Shown piece after piece: positions 47,865 through 57,219 of a stretch of DNA of 64,000 bases (within the stretch, counting starts at the first letter, position 1; each line of letters starts with the position of its first letter). The position numbers and the translations under genes were made by a program. The notes beneath the pieces are model-generated. The model saw nothing but the letters and a program-made list of their open reading frames with translations, made no database searches and was not told the origin of the DNA. The DNA is from JACRCG01 sp964524835 (lineage in GTDB: Bacteria; Desulfobacterota; Desulfuromonadia; Geobacterales; Pseudopelobacteraceae): NCBI GenBank assembly GCA_964524835.1, contig CAZGEG010000016.1, forward strand, positions 47,727 through 111,726, given 5' to 3'.

Positions 47865-48587
47865 ATGGAAATAAGACTAAGGATACTTCTGGTTGAAGAC
47901 GATCAAAGGCTTGCCGGACTAATCCGTGATTATCTGGAGTTGCAGGGTTTTGAAGTGCTGATTGAAGGGCGGGGGGACACGGCTCCCGGAAGAATCCTCA
48001 AAGAAAACCCCGACCTGCTTATCCTTGACCTGATGCTCCCGGGCAAGGATGGGCTTGCGGTCTGCCAGGCCGTTCGCTCTGAATATCACGGACCGATTCT
48101 GATCCTGACCGCCCGTGAGGATGACATGGATCAGGTTGCCGGGCTTGAACTGGGGGCCGACGACTATGTAAAAAAGCCGATTGAGCCTCGGGTACTGCTG
48201 GCTCGCATTCGGGCCTTATTCCGCAGGGTGGAAAAGAGTGTCAATCAGATTTGCACCAACGCGGCATCACTCCCGGAGGAGGATATTCAATTCGGCGGAT
48301 TAAGGATCTGTCGTTCCTCGCACACAGCTTCGCTGGACAACGAGCCTATTGAATTGACCACCACTGAATTTGACCTGCTATGTCTTCTGGCAACCAATGC
48401 CGGCAGGGTATTAGATCGAGACCTGATGTTTTCCGCCATGCGCGGCATTGACTACGATGGCTTGGATCGTTCCATAGACATTGCAGTTTCGCGATTGCGC
48501 AAAAAATTGGAAATTGACCCCTCGGAGCCGAAACGGATCAGAACAATCTGGCGACAGGGGTATCTGTTCGTGAAGGATGCCTGGTAA
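47865..48587 (+). CDS. rstA: OmpR-family response regulator (RstA-like)
   Basis: 240 residues. The receiver domain has phospho-acceptor Asp55 (LLILDLMLPGKDG), the acidic pair EDD near residue 11 and LGADDYVKKPIEP with the conserved Lys. A winged-helix DNA-binding domain covers about 140-238 (LTTTEFDLLCLLATNAGRVL, RSIDIAVSRLRKKLE, IRTIWRQGYLF). It pairs with the kinase 6 nt downstream. RstA-like annotation is by similarity of both partners; genuine targets are unknown but the adjacent TetR/efflux genes are candidates. Confidence 0.88.
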   Translation: MEIRLRILLVEDDQRLAGLIRDYLELQGFEVLIEGRGDTAPGRILKENPDLLILDLMLPGKDGLAVCQAVRSEYHGPILILTAREDDMDQVAGLELGADDYVKKPIEPRVLLARIRALFRRVEKSVNQICTNAASLPEEDIQFGGLRICRSSHTASLDNEPIELTTTEFDLLCLLATNAGRVLDRDLMFSAMRGIDYDGLDRSIDIAVSRLRKKLEIDPSEPKRIRTIWRQGYLFVKDAW

Positions 48588-48593
48588 ATCGAT

Positions 48594-49892
48594 ATGAAAC
48601 GACTTTTTTTCAATTATTACCTCTTCGTTATCCTTATCCTGCTGTTGACAATCTTCGCCGTAATACCCGCGGTCGAACATTTTGCTGCTGCTCCTTTCAG
48701 GACGCAGTTCAACCAGTATTACCGCGAACTGGTCAGGGGGCCGCTGTTTCTGATCAGACAGGATCTGTCTCTGCGGCCACAAAGGGACTGGCAGAATCGT
48801 CTGCAGGAATATCAGCCCGAATTCGGTTATCCGCTTAAACTGGTGCAAATTGACAAAGATAATTTTTCCGCACAGGATATTGCCCAGCTGAACCTGGGGC
48901 ATATAGTGGTTGCCGACGACTACCACCAATTCTGGCAGCGGGTCGGGCGAAGTGACTATGCCCTTTCAATCGGGCCTTTCCCCACGCCAGGGGTCAAAAG
49001 CCTCCTGGACATCTGGACCTGGGGTATTTTCCTGCTCCTGCTCGGAATCGCAACCCTGCTGTGGGTCATGCCATTCTGGCGGCAGTTAAACAGTATCTGC
49101 AAAACCGCCTCCGCATTCGGCGACGGGAATTTCGATGTCAGGGCTGATATCCCCAATATTGCGGCTCTTACACCACTGGCGAGCGTTTTCAACAAGATGG
49201 CCGACCGCATCCAGCAGCTGATTACTTCGCAAAAGGAGTTGACCAACGCGGTTTCGCACGAACTGCGCACCCCCATTGCCCGGCTTCGATTCGGTGTGGA
49301 AATGGTCGAAACCACAACCGCCCCTGCGGAGAGGGCCCGTTATGTCAACGGGGTACTACGGGACCTTGATGAACTGGATGGTCTGGTCAGCGAACTACTG
49401 AACTATGCCAGATTCGACCGGAAAACCCCGGATCTGAACATGCAGGAGATAGTTATCTTGCCCTGGCTTGAGGAGGTATTGGCGGTTCTGGCCACTGAAA
49501 TTTCAGCCCATCTTCAGCATGTTGTAATGGTCGATCAAACCGCAATAGCTCACTTCGAACCCAAGTATTTACGGCGGGCGGTGAGCAACCTGGTGCAGAA
49601 CGCGTCAAGATATGGAAACGGCCTGGTAATTCTGACCTTGGAGCAGCAGGACAAGGAGTATCTGATCCATGTCGATGACGATGGCCCAGGTATCCCCAAA
49701 GAGGATCGCGAACGGGTTTTCGAACCGTTTTCGCGCCTCGATTCCAGCCGGAGCCGGGACTCCGGAGGCTACGGATTGGGGTTGGCGATCGTCAGGCGGG
49801 TCGTAGACTCACACCATGGGTCAGTTACCATTGCCACTTCTCCTCTCGGCGGCAGCCGGTTTACAATCGCGTGGCCCGAAAAAATATATTGA
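48594..49892 (+). CDS. rstB: Sensor histidine kinase (RstB-like)
   Basis: 432 residues. Two transmembrane helices (about 8-27 and 140-160) enclose a short periplasmic sensor domain. HAMP follows (LNSICKTASAFGDGNFDVRA), then the dimerisation helix with His222 (AVSHELRTPIARLRFG), the N box RAVSNLVQNASRYG, and G boxes DDDGPGIP and GYGLGLAIV. It should phosphorylate the response regulator upstream. The stop overlaps the promoter of the TetR gene. The signal sensed is unknown. Confidence 0.88.
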   Translation: MKRLFFNYYLFVILILLLTIFAVIPAVEHFAAAPFRTQFNQYYRELVRGPLFLIRQDLSLRPQRDWQNRLQEYQPEFGYPLKLVQIDKDNFSAQDIAQLNLGHIVVADDYHQFWQRVGRSDYALSIGPFPTPGVKSLLDIWTWGIFLLLLGIATLLWVMPFWRQLNSICKTASAFGDGNFDVRADIPNIAALTPLASVFNKMADRIQQLITSQKELTNAVSHELRTPIARLRFGVEMVETTTAPAERARYVNGVLRDLDELDGLVSELLNYARFDRKTPDLNMQEIVILPWLEEVLAVLATEISAHLQHVVMVDQTAIAHFEPKYLRRAVSNLVQNASRYGNGLVILTLEQQDKEYLIHVDDDGPGIPKEDRERVFEPFSRLDSSRSRDSGGYGLGLAIVRRVVDSHHGSVTIATSPLGGSRFTIAWPEKIY

Positions 49893-49935
49893 CTAACATA
49901 ATGACAAAAAGTTATTACAGAATGAACATTCATTC
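49889..49935 (+). promoter_or_regulatory. TetR gene promoter and operator
   Basis: TTGACT (49889-49894), 17 bp, TTATTA (49912-49917) forms a sigma-70-like promoter. Immediately after it GAATGAA-CA-TTCATTC (49920-49935) is a perfect 7+2+7 palindrome over the expected start site, the usual place for autorepression by a TetR protein. Its core recurs at 42143. Confidence 0.6.
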
Positions 49936-49951
49936 CGTCGGAGGATTTATT

Positions 49952-50527
49952 ATGGCAAAGCTGGACAAGCGGGACGAAATAGTTCGGGCAGCGTTGGAGC
50001 TTATCGCCGAGCATGGTTTTCATGGCGCCCCGATGGCGATGATCGCCGAGCGGGCAGGAGTTGGTGCCGGGACCATCTACCGCTACTTCGAGAACAAGGA
50101 TGTGATGATCACGGAGCTTTTTCGGGAACTGGAAGAGCGGAACTACCCGATAATCAAGGAGGGATACGCTCCCGACAGGCCGCATCGTGAGCGTTTTCTC
50201 CATCTCAACACAGCCCTGATTCATTACTTCATTGAATACCCGCTGGATTTTCGTTTCATCGAGCAGTTTTTCAACTCTCCCTATGGCGTGGCGCACCGCC
50301 GGGACAAGCTCCTGGGGACAAAAGAAGGGTGTGATGTTTTCAAGGAACTCTTCGAAGACGGGATTTCCCGACAGGTAATGAAGGATCTTCCCATCGTCAT
50401 CCTCTTTGATCTGGCCTTCGGCCCGATTTTAGCGGTGGCCCGTGATCACATCCTCGGTTTCATTGTGCTGGACGATACATTGATCGCCCGGACGGTGGAA
50501 GCGTGCTGGGATGCGATAAAAAGGTAA
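49952..50527 (+). CDS. TetR/AcrR-family transcriptional repressor of the efflux operon
   Basis: 191 residues from the ATG at 49952 with GGAGG upstream. The N-terminal helix-turn-helix is RDEIVRAALELIAEHG, AERAGVGAGTIYRYFENKD; the remainder is the all-helical ligand/dimer domain. It probably represses itself and the tripartite pump encoded directly downstream (49-nt gap), and is released by pump substrates. The operator palindrome lies 16 nt before the start codon. Confidence 0.9.
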   Translation: MAKLDKRDEIVRAALELIAEHGFHGAPMAMIAERAGVGAGTIYRYFENKDVMITELFRELEERNYPIIKEGYAPDRPHRERFLHLNTALIHYFIEYPLDFRFIEQFFNSPYGVAHRRDKLLGTKEGCDVFKELFEDGISRQVMKDLPIVILFDLAFGPILAVARDHILGFIVLDDTLIARTVEACWDAIKR

Positions 50528-50576
50528 TTCCATGAATATTTTCTGTTTTCATAACTCCAACTCGTCGAGGTATTAA

Positions 50577-51767
50577 ATGCACCAGTTACTTAAGAGAAAT
50601 TCCGTCCTCATCACAACGGCTCTGGTCGCCGGTCTGGCACTGGCCGGCTGCAGCAAGCCTAAATCGGCACCGCCCCCAAGCGGTCCTCCGGAAGTCGGGA
50701 TAATTGTGGTCAAACCGGAGAAGGTTTCCCTCACCACGGAACTATCCGGGCGGACTGTACCCCAGCTGATTGCCGAGGTGCGCCCCCAGGTGAGCGGCAT
50801 TATCCTGAAACGGCTGTTCACGGAGGGGAGTGATGTGAAGGCGGGACAGACCCTCTACCAGATCGATGCAGCCGCCTTTGAAGCGGCCTATGCCAGTGCC
50901 AGGGCGGCCCAGTCGCGGGTGGAGGCGTCACTTGTGTCGCTGCGTCTCACCGAGGAGCGCTATCGCGACCTGGTGAAGATCAGGGCGGTCAGCCAGCAGG
51001 ATTACGACAACGCCTCTGCCGGCCTGAAACAGGCTGAAGCGGAACTTGCCGCCACCAGGGCGGCGGTTGAAACCGCCCGGATCAACCTGGCCTACACCAA
51101 GATAAAAGCCCATATTTCCGGGCGCATCGGCCGGTCAAACGTGACCGATGGCGCGCTGGTGTCAGCCGGCCAGGCGACGGCGCTGGCAACGATCCAGCAA
51201 TTAGGCTCCATGTATGTGGATGTGACTCAATCCACTGCCGACCTGCTCAAGCTGAGGCAAAATCTTGCCAATGGCGTGCTGAAGAAAAGTGACTCGGCGC
51301 AGGTCAAGCTGCTTCTAGAAGACGGCACTCCGTATCCGTTGACCGGGACGCTCAAGTTTTCTGAGGTCACCGTGGATCCGGGCACCGGTTCCGTTATCCT
51401 GCGCGCAGTATTTCCCAATCCCAAACAGGTGCTTCTCCCCGGCATGTTTGTCCGCGCCGTTGTTGTGGAAGGGGTGAATGAAAACGCCATCCTCATTCCG
51501 CAACGCGGCGTGACCCGCAATCCGAAAGGGGATGCCGTGGTCATGACCGTTGGCGCCGAGGAGAAGGCAGAACCGCGCCCGATCAAGGTTGTCAGGACCG
51601 TGGGTGACAGCTGGTTGGTCAGTGACGGGCTGAAAGCGGGGGACCGTGTCATCCTGGAAGGGCTGCAGAAGGCACGGCCGGGAACTCCGGTCAAGGCGGT
51701 TCCGTTCGGCAGCGCCCCGACAGCAGCGCCCGCCGGTGCACCACAAGCGCCACCAGCCAAAAAATAA
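50577..51767 (+). CDS. RND efflux membrane fusion protein (AcrA/MexA-like lipoprotein)
   Basis: 396 residues. A lipoprotein signal ends in LAGC (Cys25). The lipoyl halves are VRPQVSGIILKRLFTEGSDV and IKAHISGRIGRSNV flanking a coiled-coil hairpin (about 95-165). The end is Ala/Pro-rich. It links the inner-membrane pump to the outer-membrane channel; genes for both follow with gaps of 12 nt and 1 nt. Gene order TetR-MFP-pump-channel is classical for HAE1-type multidrug efflux. Confidence 0.92.
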   Translation: MHQLLKRNSVLITTALVAGLALAGCSKPKSAPPPSGPPEVGIIVVKPEKVSLTTELSGRTVPQLIAEVRPQVSGIILKRLFTEGSDVKAGQTLYQIDAAAFEAAYASARAAQSRVEASLVSLRLTEERYRDLVKIRAVSQQDYDNASAGLKQAEAELAATRAAVETARINLAYTKIKAHISGRIGRSNVTDGALVSAGQATALATIQQLGSMYVDVTQSTADLLKLRQNLANGVLKKSDSAQVKLLLEDGTPYPLTGTLKFSEVTVDPGTGSVILRAVFPNPKQVLLPGMFVRAVVVEGVNENAILIPQRGVTRNPKGDAVVMTVGAEEKAEPRPIKVVRTVGDSWLVSDGLKAGDRVILEGLQKARPGTPVKAVPFGSAPTAAPAGAPQAPPAKK

Positions 51768-51779
51768 AGGAGCCGCTCC

Positions 51780-54700
51780 ATGCCTAAATTTTTCATAAAT
51801 CGCCCGATTTTTGCCTGGGTGATCGCCATCATGGTCATGCTGGCCGGTTTGCTGGCAATCAAGAATCTGCCGGTTTCCCAGTATCCGCCGATCGCGCCGC
51901 CGCAGATCACCATCAACGCCGTGTACCCCGGAGCCTCCGCCCAGACCGTGCAGGATACGGTCACCCAGGTTGTCGAACAGAAACTCAACGGCATCGACAA
52001 CCTGATTTACATGTCATCCACCAGTGACTCCGCCGGGGCGGTTGCCATCAACCTGACCTTCAAGGCGGGCACCGACCCGAACATTGCCCAGGTGCAGGTG
52101 CAGAACAAGCTGCAGCTCGCCGTGCCGCTCCTCCCCCAGATCGTCCAGCGCTCGGGGATCCAGGTGGTCAAGTCCACCAGGAACTTCCTGCTGATTGTGG
52201 GTCTCGTCTCTGAAGACGGCTCCATGGGGCGCAATGAACTGACCGATTATGCGGTTTCCAATGTTCAGGATATCGTCAGCCGGGTCGAGGGGGTGGGTGA
52301 GCTGCAGGTGTTCGGCTCCCAGAACGCCATGCGGGTCTGGCTGAACCCGACCAAGCTGAACAACTACCATCTGACCACCAATGATGTGATTGCCGCGCTG
52401 CAGGCCCAGAACGCCCAGGTCTCGGCCGGCCAGTTCGGCGGCAATCCGGCCGCTCCGGGGCAGCAGCTGAACGCCACCATTACCGCCCGCACCCTGCTGC
52501 AGACGGTAGAACAGTTTGACGCCATCATCCTGCGCACGGGAAGTGACGGCTCCACCGTGAGGCTCAAGGATGTGGCCGAGAGTAAAATCGGCACCGAAAA
52601 CTACGACGTGCTGGCCCGCTACAAGGGAAAACCGCTGGGGGGCATGGCAATCCGCCTGGCCGCCGGCGCCAATGCGCTGGAAACCGGCAACCGGATCAAG
52701 GCCAAGATGGCGGAGTTGTCCCGGTTTTTCCCGGCCGGCATGAAAGTGGTCTATCCCTACGACACGACACCGTTTGTCAAGATATCCATCGAAGAGGTGG
52801 TCAAGACCCTGATCGAGGCGGTTTTCCTGGTCTTTGTCATCATGTTCCTCTTCCTGCAGAACATCCGCGCCACCCTGATCCCGACCATCGCCGTGCCGGT
52901 GGTGTTGCTCGGCACCCTGGGGGTGCTCTACACCTGCGGCTTTTCCATCAATACTCTCACCATGTTCGCCCTGGTCATCGTCATCGGCCTGCTGGTTGAC
53001 GACGCCATCGTCGTCGTCGAGAACGTGGAGCGGATCATGAGCGAGGAAGGGTTGTCTCCCAAGGAGGCGACCATCAAATCCATGGGGCAGATCACCAGCG
53101 CCCTCTGGGGCATCGCCACCGTACTGACGGCGGTCTTTCTCCCCATGGCATTCTTTCCCGGTTCCACCGGCGTCATCTACCGCCAGTTTTCCATAACCAT
53201 CATCTCCGCCATGATCCTCTCGGTGCTGGTCGCCATGACCCTGACCCCCGCGCTCTGCGCCACCATGCTCAAGCCGGTGGAGAAGGGGCATACGGCGGGT
53301 GAGTGCGGCTGGTTCTGCCGGTTCTTCCGCCTGTTCAACAAAGTCTTCGACTTCTGCAAGGTAAAGTACGAAGGCATTGTCGGCCGTTCCTTCGCCAAGC
53401 CGGTCCGCTATCTGGTCGTGTACGGCGCCATCGTTGCCGGAATGGTGTTCCTCTTCCTGCGCCTCCCCACCTCCTTCCTGCCGGATGAGGATCAGGGCTT
53501 CATCGTCTGCCAGATACAGCTCCCTGCCGGCGCGACTATGGAACGGACCATGAAGGTTGTCGAGCAGCTGGAACAGCATTTTCTGGAGAAGGAACAAAAA
53601 ACGGTGGAGGCGGTGATCACGGTTGCCGGCTTCAGCTTTGCCGGTCGCGGCCAGAACATGGGGCTCGCCTTTGTCAGGCTGAAGGACTGGAAGCTCCGCC
53701 CGACCCCCGATTTGAAGGCGCCGGCGGTTGCCGGTCGTGCCATGGGGGCATTCTCCAAGTTCAGGGACGGCATGGCATTTGCCTTTTCGCCGCCGGCGGT
53801 GGTGGAGCTTGGCCAGGCCAACGGCTTTGACTTCATGCTCCAGGACCGGGGCGGCATCGGGCACGAAAAGCTGATGGAGGCCCGCAACATGCTGCTCGGG
53901 ATGGCGATGAAAAACCCGAAACTGATCGCGGTACGCCCCAACGGCCAGGATGACTCTCCCCAGTTCAAGCTCGACATCGACGATGTCCGGGCCGGAGCGC
54001 TCGGGATTCCCCAGGCAAATATCAATGAGGTCCTAGCCACCGCCTGGGGGAGTTCCTACGTCAACGACTTTATTGAAAACGGCCGGGTCAAGAAGGTCTT
54101 TCTCCAGGCCGATGCCAGGTTCCGCATGCTGCCGGAAGATATCGGCAAATGGTACGTGCGCAACAGCAAGGGTGAAATGGTGCCGTTCTCGGCCTTTGCC
54201 ACCGCCCGCTGGCAGTATGGCTCGCCTCGTCTGGAGCGGTACAACGGCATCCCGTCAGTCGAGATCATGGGACAGGCAGCTCCGGGGATAAGCACCGGTG
54301 AGGCGATGAAAGAGATGGAAACTATGGCCGCGCAGCTGCCGCAGGGCGTTGGCTATGAATGGACCGGCCTCTCCTACGAAGAAAAGAATGCCGGGGCGCA
54401 GGCGCCGGCGCTCTATGCCATCTCGCTGCTGGTGGTGTTTCTTTCCGTGGCGGCACTGTACGAGAGCTGGACGATCCCCTTTGTCAACCTGCTGATGATA
54501 CCGCTGGGACTGGTGGGAGCGATTACGGCCGTTTCGCTGCGGATTCTTCCCAACGACATCTATCTCCAGATCGGGCTGCTGACCACCATCGGCCTTTCCA
54601 CCAAGAACGCCATCCTGATCATCCAGTTTATCAAGGATCAGATGCACCAGGGACATGAGCTGGTCGAGGCGACCTTGATGGCGGTGAAGATACGTCTCCG

Positions 54701-54947
54701 TCCGGTCATCATGACCTCGCTGGCATTCTTCTTCGGCACGCTGCCGCTGGCGCTCACCAAGGGAGCCGGCGCAGCAGCCCAGAACGCCATCGGTACCGCC
54801 GTTACCGGCGGGCTGCTGTCGGCCACCTTCATCGACCTGATCTTTATCCCGTTTTTCTTCGTGCTGGTGTCCCGGCTGTTTGGCAAGAAGGCGAAGAAAC
54901 CGGTCGCGCAGTCCGCGACTGCCGAACCTGTCCCGGAGGTAAACTGA
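51780..54947 (+). CDS. RND multidrug efflux pump, HAE1/AcrB family
   Basis: 1055 residues, normal length. The N-terminus (MPKFFINRPIFAWVIAIMVM) and GLLVDDAIVVVENVERIM, which carries the proton-relay Asp pair in TM4, are diagnostic. Two large periplasmic loops lie at about 40-340 and 560-870, with 12 transmembrane helices overall and the terminal helix bundle ending GTAVTGGLLSATFIDLIFIP. It exports hydrophobic and amphiphilic compounds using the proton gradient. Long antisense reading frames opposite this gene are composition artefacts. Confidence 0.95.
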   Translation: MPKFFINRPIFAWVIAIMVMLAGLLAIKNLPVSQYPPIAPPQITINAVYPGASAQTVQDTVTQVVEQKLNGIDNLIYMSSTSDSAGAVAINLTFKAGTDPNIAQVQVQNKLQLAVPLLPQIVQRSGIQVVKSTRNFLLIVGLVSEDGSMGRNELTDYAVSNVQDIVSRVEGVGELQVFGSQNAMRVWLNPTKLNNYHLTTNDVIAALQAQNAQVSAGQFGGNPAAPGQQLNATITARTLLQTVEQFDAIILRTGSDGSTVRLKDVAESKIGTENYDVLARYKGKPLGGMAIRLAAGANALETGNRIKAKMAELSRFFPAGMKVVYPYDTTPFVKISIEEVVKTLIEAVFLVFVIMFLFLQNIRATLIPTIAVPVVLLGTLGVLYTCGFSINTLTMFALVIVIGLLVDDAIVVVENVERIMSEEGLSPKEATIKSMGQITSALWGIATVLTAVFLPMAFFPGSTGVIYRQFSITIISAMILSVLVAMTLTPALCATMLKPVEKGHTAGECGWFCRFFRLFNKVFDFCKVKYEGIVGRSFAKPVRYLVVYGAIVAGMVFLFLRLPTSFLPDEDQGFIVCQIQLPAGATMERTMKVVEQLEQHFLEKEQKTVEAVITVAGFSFAGRGQNMGLAFVRLKDWKLRPTPDLKAPAVAGRAMGAFSKFRDGMAFAFSPPAVVELGQANGFDFMLQDRGGIGHEKLMEARNMLLGMAMKNPKLIAVRPNGQDDSPQFKLDIDDVRAGALGIPQANINEVLATAWGSSYVNDFIENGRVKKVFLQADARFRMLPEDIGKWYVRNSKGEMVPFSAFATARWQYGSPRLERYNGIPSVEIMGQAAPGISTGEAMKEMETMAAQLPQGVGYEWTGLSYEEKNAGAQAPALYAISLLVVFLSVAALYESWTIPFVNLLMIPLGLVGAITAVSLRILPNDIYLQIGLLTTIGLSTKNAILIIQFIKDQMHQGHELVEATLMAVKIRLRPVIMTSLAFFFGTLPLALTKGAGAAAQNAIGTAVTGGLLSATFIDLIFIPFFFVLVSRLFGKKAKKPVAQSATAEPVPEVN

Positions 54948-54948
54948 T

Positions 54949-56370
54949 ATGAATCTTAACAGTAAAGCCGCTGTGTTAATGCTGACTTTTGTTTTGGCCG
55001 GCTGTTCCACCCTGGCCCCGAAATATTCCCAGCCTGCCGCGCCGGTACCGGCGGAGTGGCCCGGTTCCAGGACGTCTCAGGAAGAGGGCGCTCAGCCACC
55101 CCAAAAGGTTGCTGCAGACATTCCGTGGCAGAATTTTTTTGTTGATGCCAGATTAAGCAAACTGATGGAACTGGCACTCAGGAACAACCGTGACCTGCGG
55201 GTTGCATCCCTGAACATCGAGCGGCTCCAGGCGCTGTACCAGATCAGGCGCTCCGATCTGATGCCGAAGGTCGAAGCATCCGCTTCCGCCAACTTCCAGC
55301 GGATTCCGGAAGACTTTTCCAACTCGGGAAACGCCATGACAACGCAGCAGTATAATGTCGGGCTTGGTCTCATCTCATACGAACTGGACCTGTTCGGCCG
55401 CGTGCGCAGCCTGAAAGACCAGGCGCTGGAGCAGTACCTCGCCACCGGGCAGGCGCAGCGCAGCGTGCAGATCAGCCTTGTTTCCCAGGTTGCCTCCGCC
55501 TGGCTGGCCCTCGCCGCCGACCGTGAGCGGCTGCAGCTCGCCAAGGATACGTTGGCCGGCCAACAGGAGTCGTACACGTTGACCAGGAGTCGCTTTGAGG
55601 CAGGAGTTTCGTCCGCGCTCGCCCTGAACCAGGCCCGGACCACCGTGGATGCGGCGCGGGTGGATATCGCCCGCTTCACCGCCCTGGTGGCACAGGATGA
55701 AAACGCCCTTAATCTCGTGGTCGGTTCCCAGGTTCCGGCCGAACTGCTGCCGCAGGCGCTTTCCGATACACTGAGCGCCATGACGGACATTGCACCCGGT
55801 CTCCCTTCGTCTGTGCTGTTGCGCCGCCCCGACATCCTCCAGGCCGAAGGTCAGCTCAAAAGCCTGAACGCCAACATCGGCGCGGCACGAGCGGCGTTTT
55901 TCCCCAGGATCACCCTGGTTTCGTCCGTCGGTTTCGGCAGCAGCGAGCTTTCCGCTCTTTTCAAAGGCGACTCCTTTGCCTGGAGCATCCTGCCGCGAGT
56001 CTCGCTGCCAATATTCGACGGCGGCAGCAACAAGGCCAACCTGAAGGTGGCAGAGGTGGATCGCGATATTGCCGTGGCCCGGTACGAGGAAGCGATCCAG
56101 ACCGCCTTTCGGGAAGTGGCGGATGCCCTGGCCCAGAAAGGGACTATCGACGAGCAGGTTGCCGCCCAGCAGTCGCTGACAGACGCTACATCCGAAAGCC
56201 ATAAACTCTCCCAGGCACGTTTTGACAAAGGGGTGGACAGTTATCTGACCGTGCTGGACTCCCAGCGCTCGCTGTATGGAGCCCAGCAGAACCTGATCAC
56301 CGCCCGCCTGACCCGACTGACCAACCTGGTGACACTCTACAAGGTGCTGGGGGGCGGAGCGAGTAACTGA
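54949..56370 (+). CDS. Outer-membrane efflux lipoprotein (OprM/NodT family)
   Basis: 473 residues. Lipobox LAGC with Cys19, then the double TolC-like repeat: LSKLMELALRNNRDLRVASL and SARAAFFPRITLVSSVGFGS-type segments (EGQLKSLNANIGAARAAFFP). The C-terminal QSLYGAQQNLITARLTRLTN is typical of the channel helices. It starts one base after the pump stop. This channel could also serve the RTX exporter, whose operon lacks a TolC. Confidence 0.92.
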   Translation: MNLNSKAAVLMLTFVLAGCSTLAPKYSQPAAPVPAEWPGSRTSQEEGAQPPQKVAADIPWQNFFVDARLSKLMELALRNNRDLRVASLNIERLQALYQIRRSDLMPKVEASASANFQRIPEDFSNSGNAMTTQQYNVGLGLISYELDLFGRVRSLKDQALEQYLATGQAQRSVQISLVSQVASAWLALAADRERLQLAKDTLAGQQESYTLTRSRFEAGVSSALALNQARTTVDAARVDIARFTALVAQDENALNLVVGSQVPAELLPQALSDTLSAMTDIAPGLPSSVLLRRPDILQAEGQLKSLNANIGAARAAFFPRITLVSSVGFGSSELSALFKGDSFAWSILPRVSLPIFDGGSNKANLKVAEVDRDIAVARYEEAIQTAFREVADALAQKGTIDEQVAAQQSLTDATSESHKLSQARFDKGVDSYLTVLDSQRSLYGAQQNLITARLTRLTNLVTLYKVLGGGASN

Positions 56371-56456
56371 CAGTATCGCCTACTTAAGTTCTCCTTTGCT
56401 TTTATTAGGCATTGATGTATATTTTTTCCAACTTTACCCGTATTCAAAGGATTTGC

Positions 56457-57218
56457 GTGGTTCAGGCACTTGGACACATAACTATTGGAATTGTGCGCGA
56501 CCTGGGACGGACAGGGTGGTTTCTGCTCTATTCGCTCTACATGATCGTCCGTCGACCTGGCAGCCTGGTGCACGTCCTGAAACAGCTGCGCTTCATCGGC
56601 ACGAAGTCGCTGTTCGTTATCGTACTTACCGCCGCATTTACCGGCATGGTGCTGGGTCTGCAGGGGTATTACACGCTGGCCAAGTTCGGCTCCGAGGGAA
56701 TGCTGGGGACGGCGGTGGCGCTCTCGCTGATTCGCGAGCTCGGCCCGGTGCTGGCGGCCCTGATGGTGACAGGGAGGGCCGGCAGCGCGATCACAGCTGA
56801 AATCGGCATCATGCGGATTACGGAACAGATCGACGCCCTCGAAACCATGGCGCTTGATCCCTTTAAATATCTGGTCACCCCGAAATTCATCGCCGCGATG
56901 ATTTCTCTCCCGCTCTTATGCGCTATTTTTGATGTAGTCGGCATCTACGGCGGCTGGCTGGTCGGGGTCAAACTGCTGGGGGTTAATCCGGGAGCCTATT
57001 TCTATGAAATGGAAAAATCGGTGGTCTGGCTGGACGTCTATTCCGGATTTGTGAAATCGTTTTCCTTCGGCGTTATCATCGCCTGGATCTCCTGCTACAA
57101 AGGGTACTACGCCGGGCACGGCGCCGAGGGAGTTTCAAAAGCCACAACCGAGTCGGTTGTGCTGACGTCTGTTATCATACTCATATGGGATTACTTCCTT
57201 ACATCGGTGCTGCTCTGA
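56457..57218 (+). CDS. mlaE: MlaE-type ABC lipid transporter permease
   Basis: 253 residues from a GTG at 56457 preceded by AAAGGA; the start aligns well with MlaE of other bacteria (VVQALGHITIGIVRDLGRTG). An ATG at 56415 in the same frame would add 14 residues. Five or so membrane helices, with the signature VLAALMVTGRAGSAITAEIG and IMRITEQIDALETMALDP. It forms the membrane part of a phospholipid-trafficking transporter with MlaF and MlaD. Confidence 0.9.
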   Translation: MVQALGHITIGIVRDLGRTGWFLLYSLYMIVRRPGSLVHVLKQLRFIGTKSLFVIVLTAAFTGMVLGLQGYYTLAKFGSEGMLGTAVALSLIRELGPVLAALMVTGRAGSAITAEIGIMRITEQIDALETMALDPFKYLVTPKFIAAMISLPLLCAIFDVVGIYGGWLVGVKLLGVNPGAYFYEMEKSVVWLDVYSGFVKSFSFGVIIAWISCYKGYYAGHGAEGVSKATTESVVLTSVIILIWDYFLTSVLL

Positions 57219-57219
57219 T

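Noticed and set aside
52014..53864. 616-codon open frame opposite the RND pump gene
   Set aside because: It mirrors the high third-position GC of the pump gene, encodes no recognisable domain and is dominated by His, Asp and Gln-rich low complexity.
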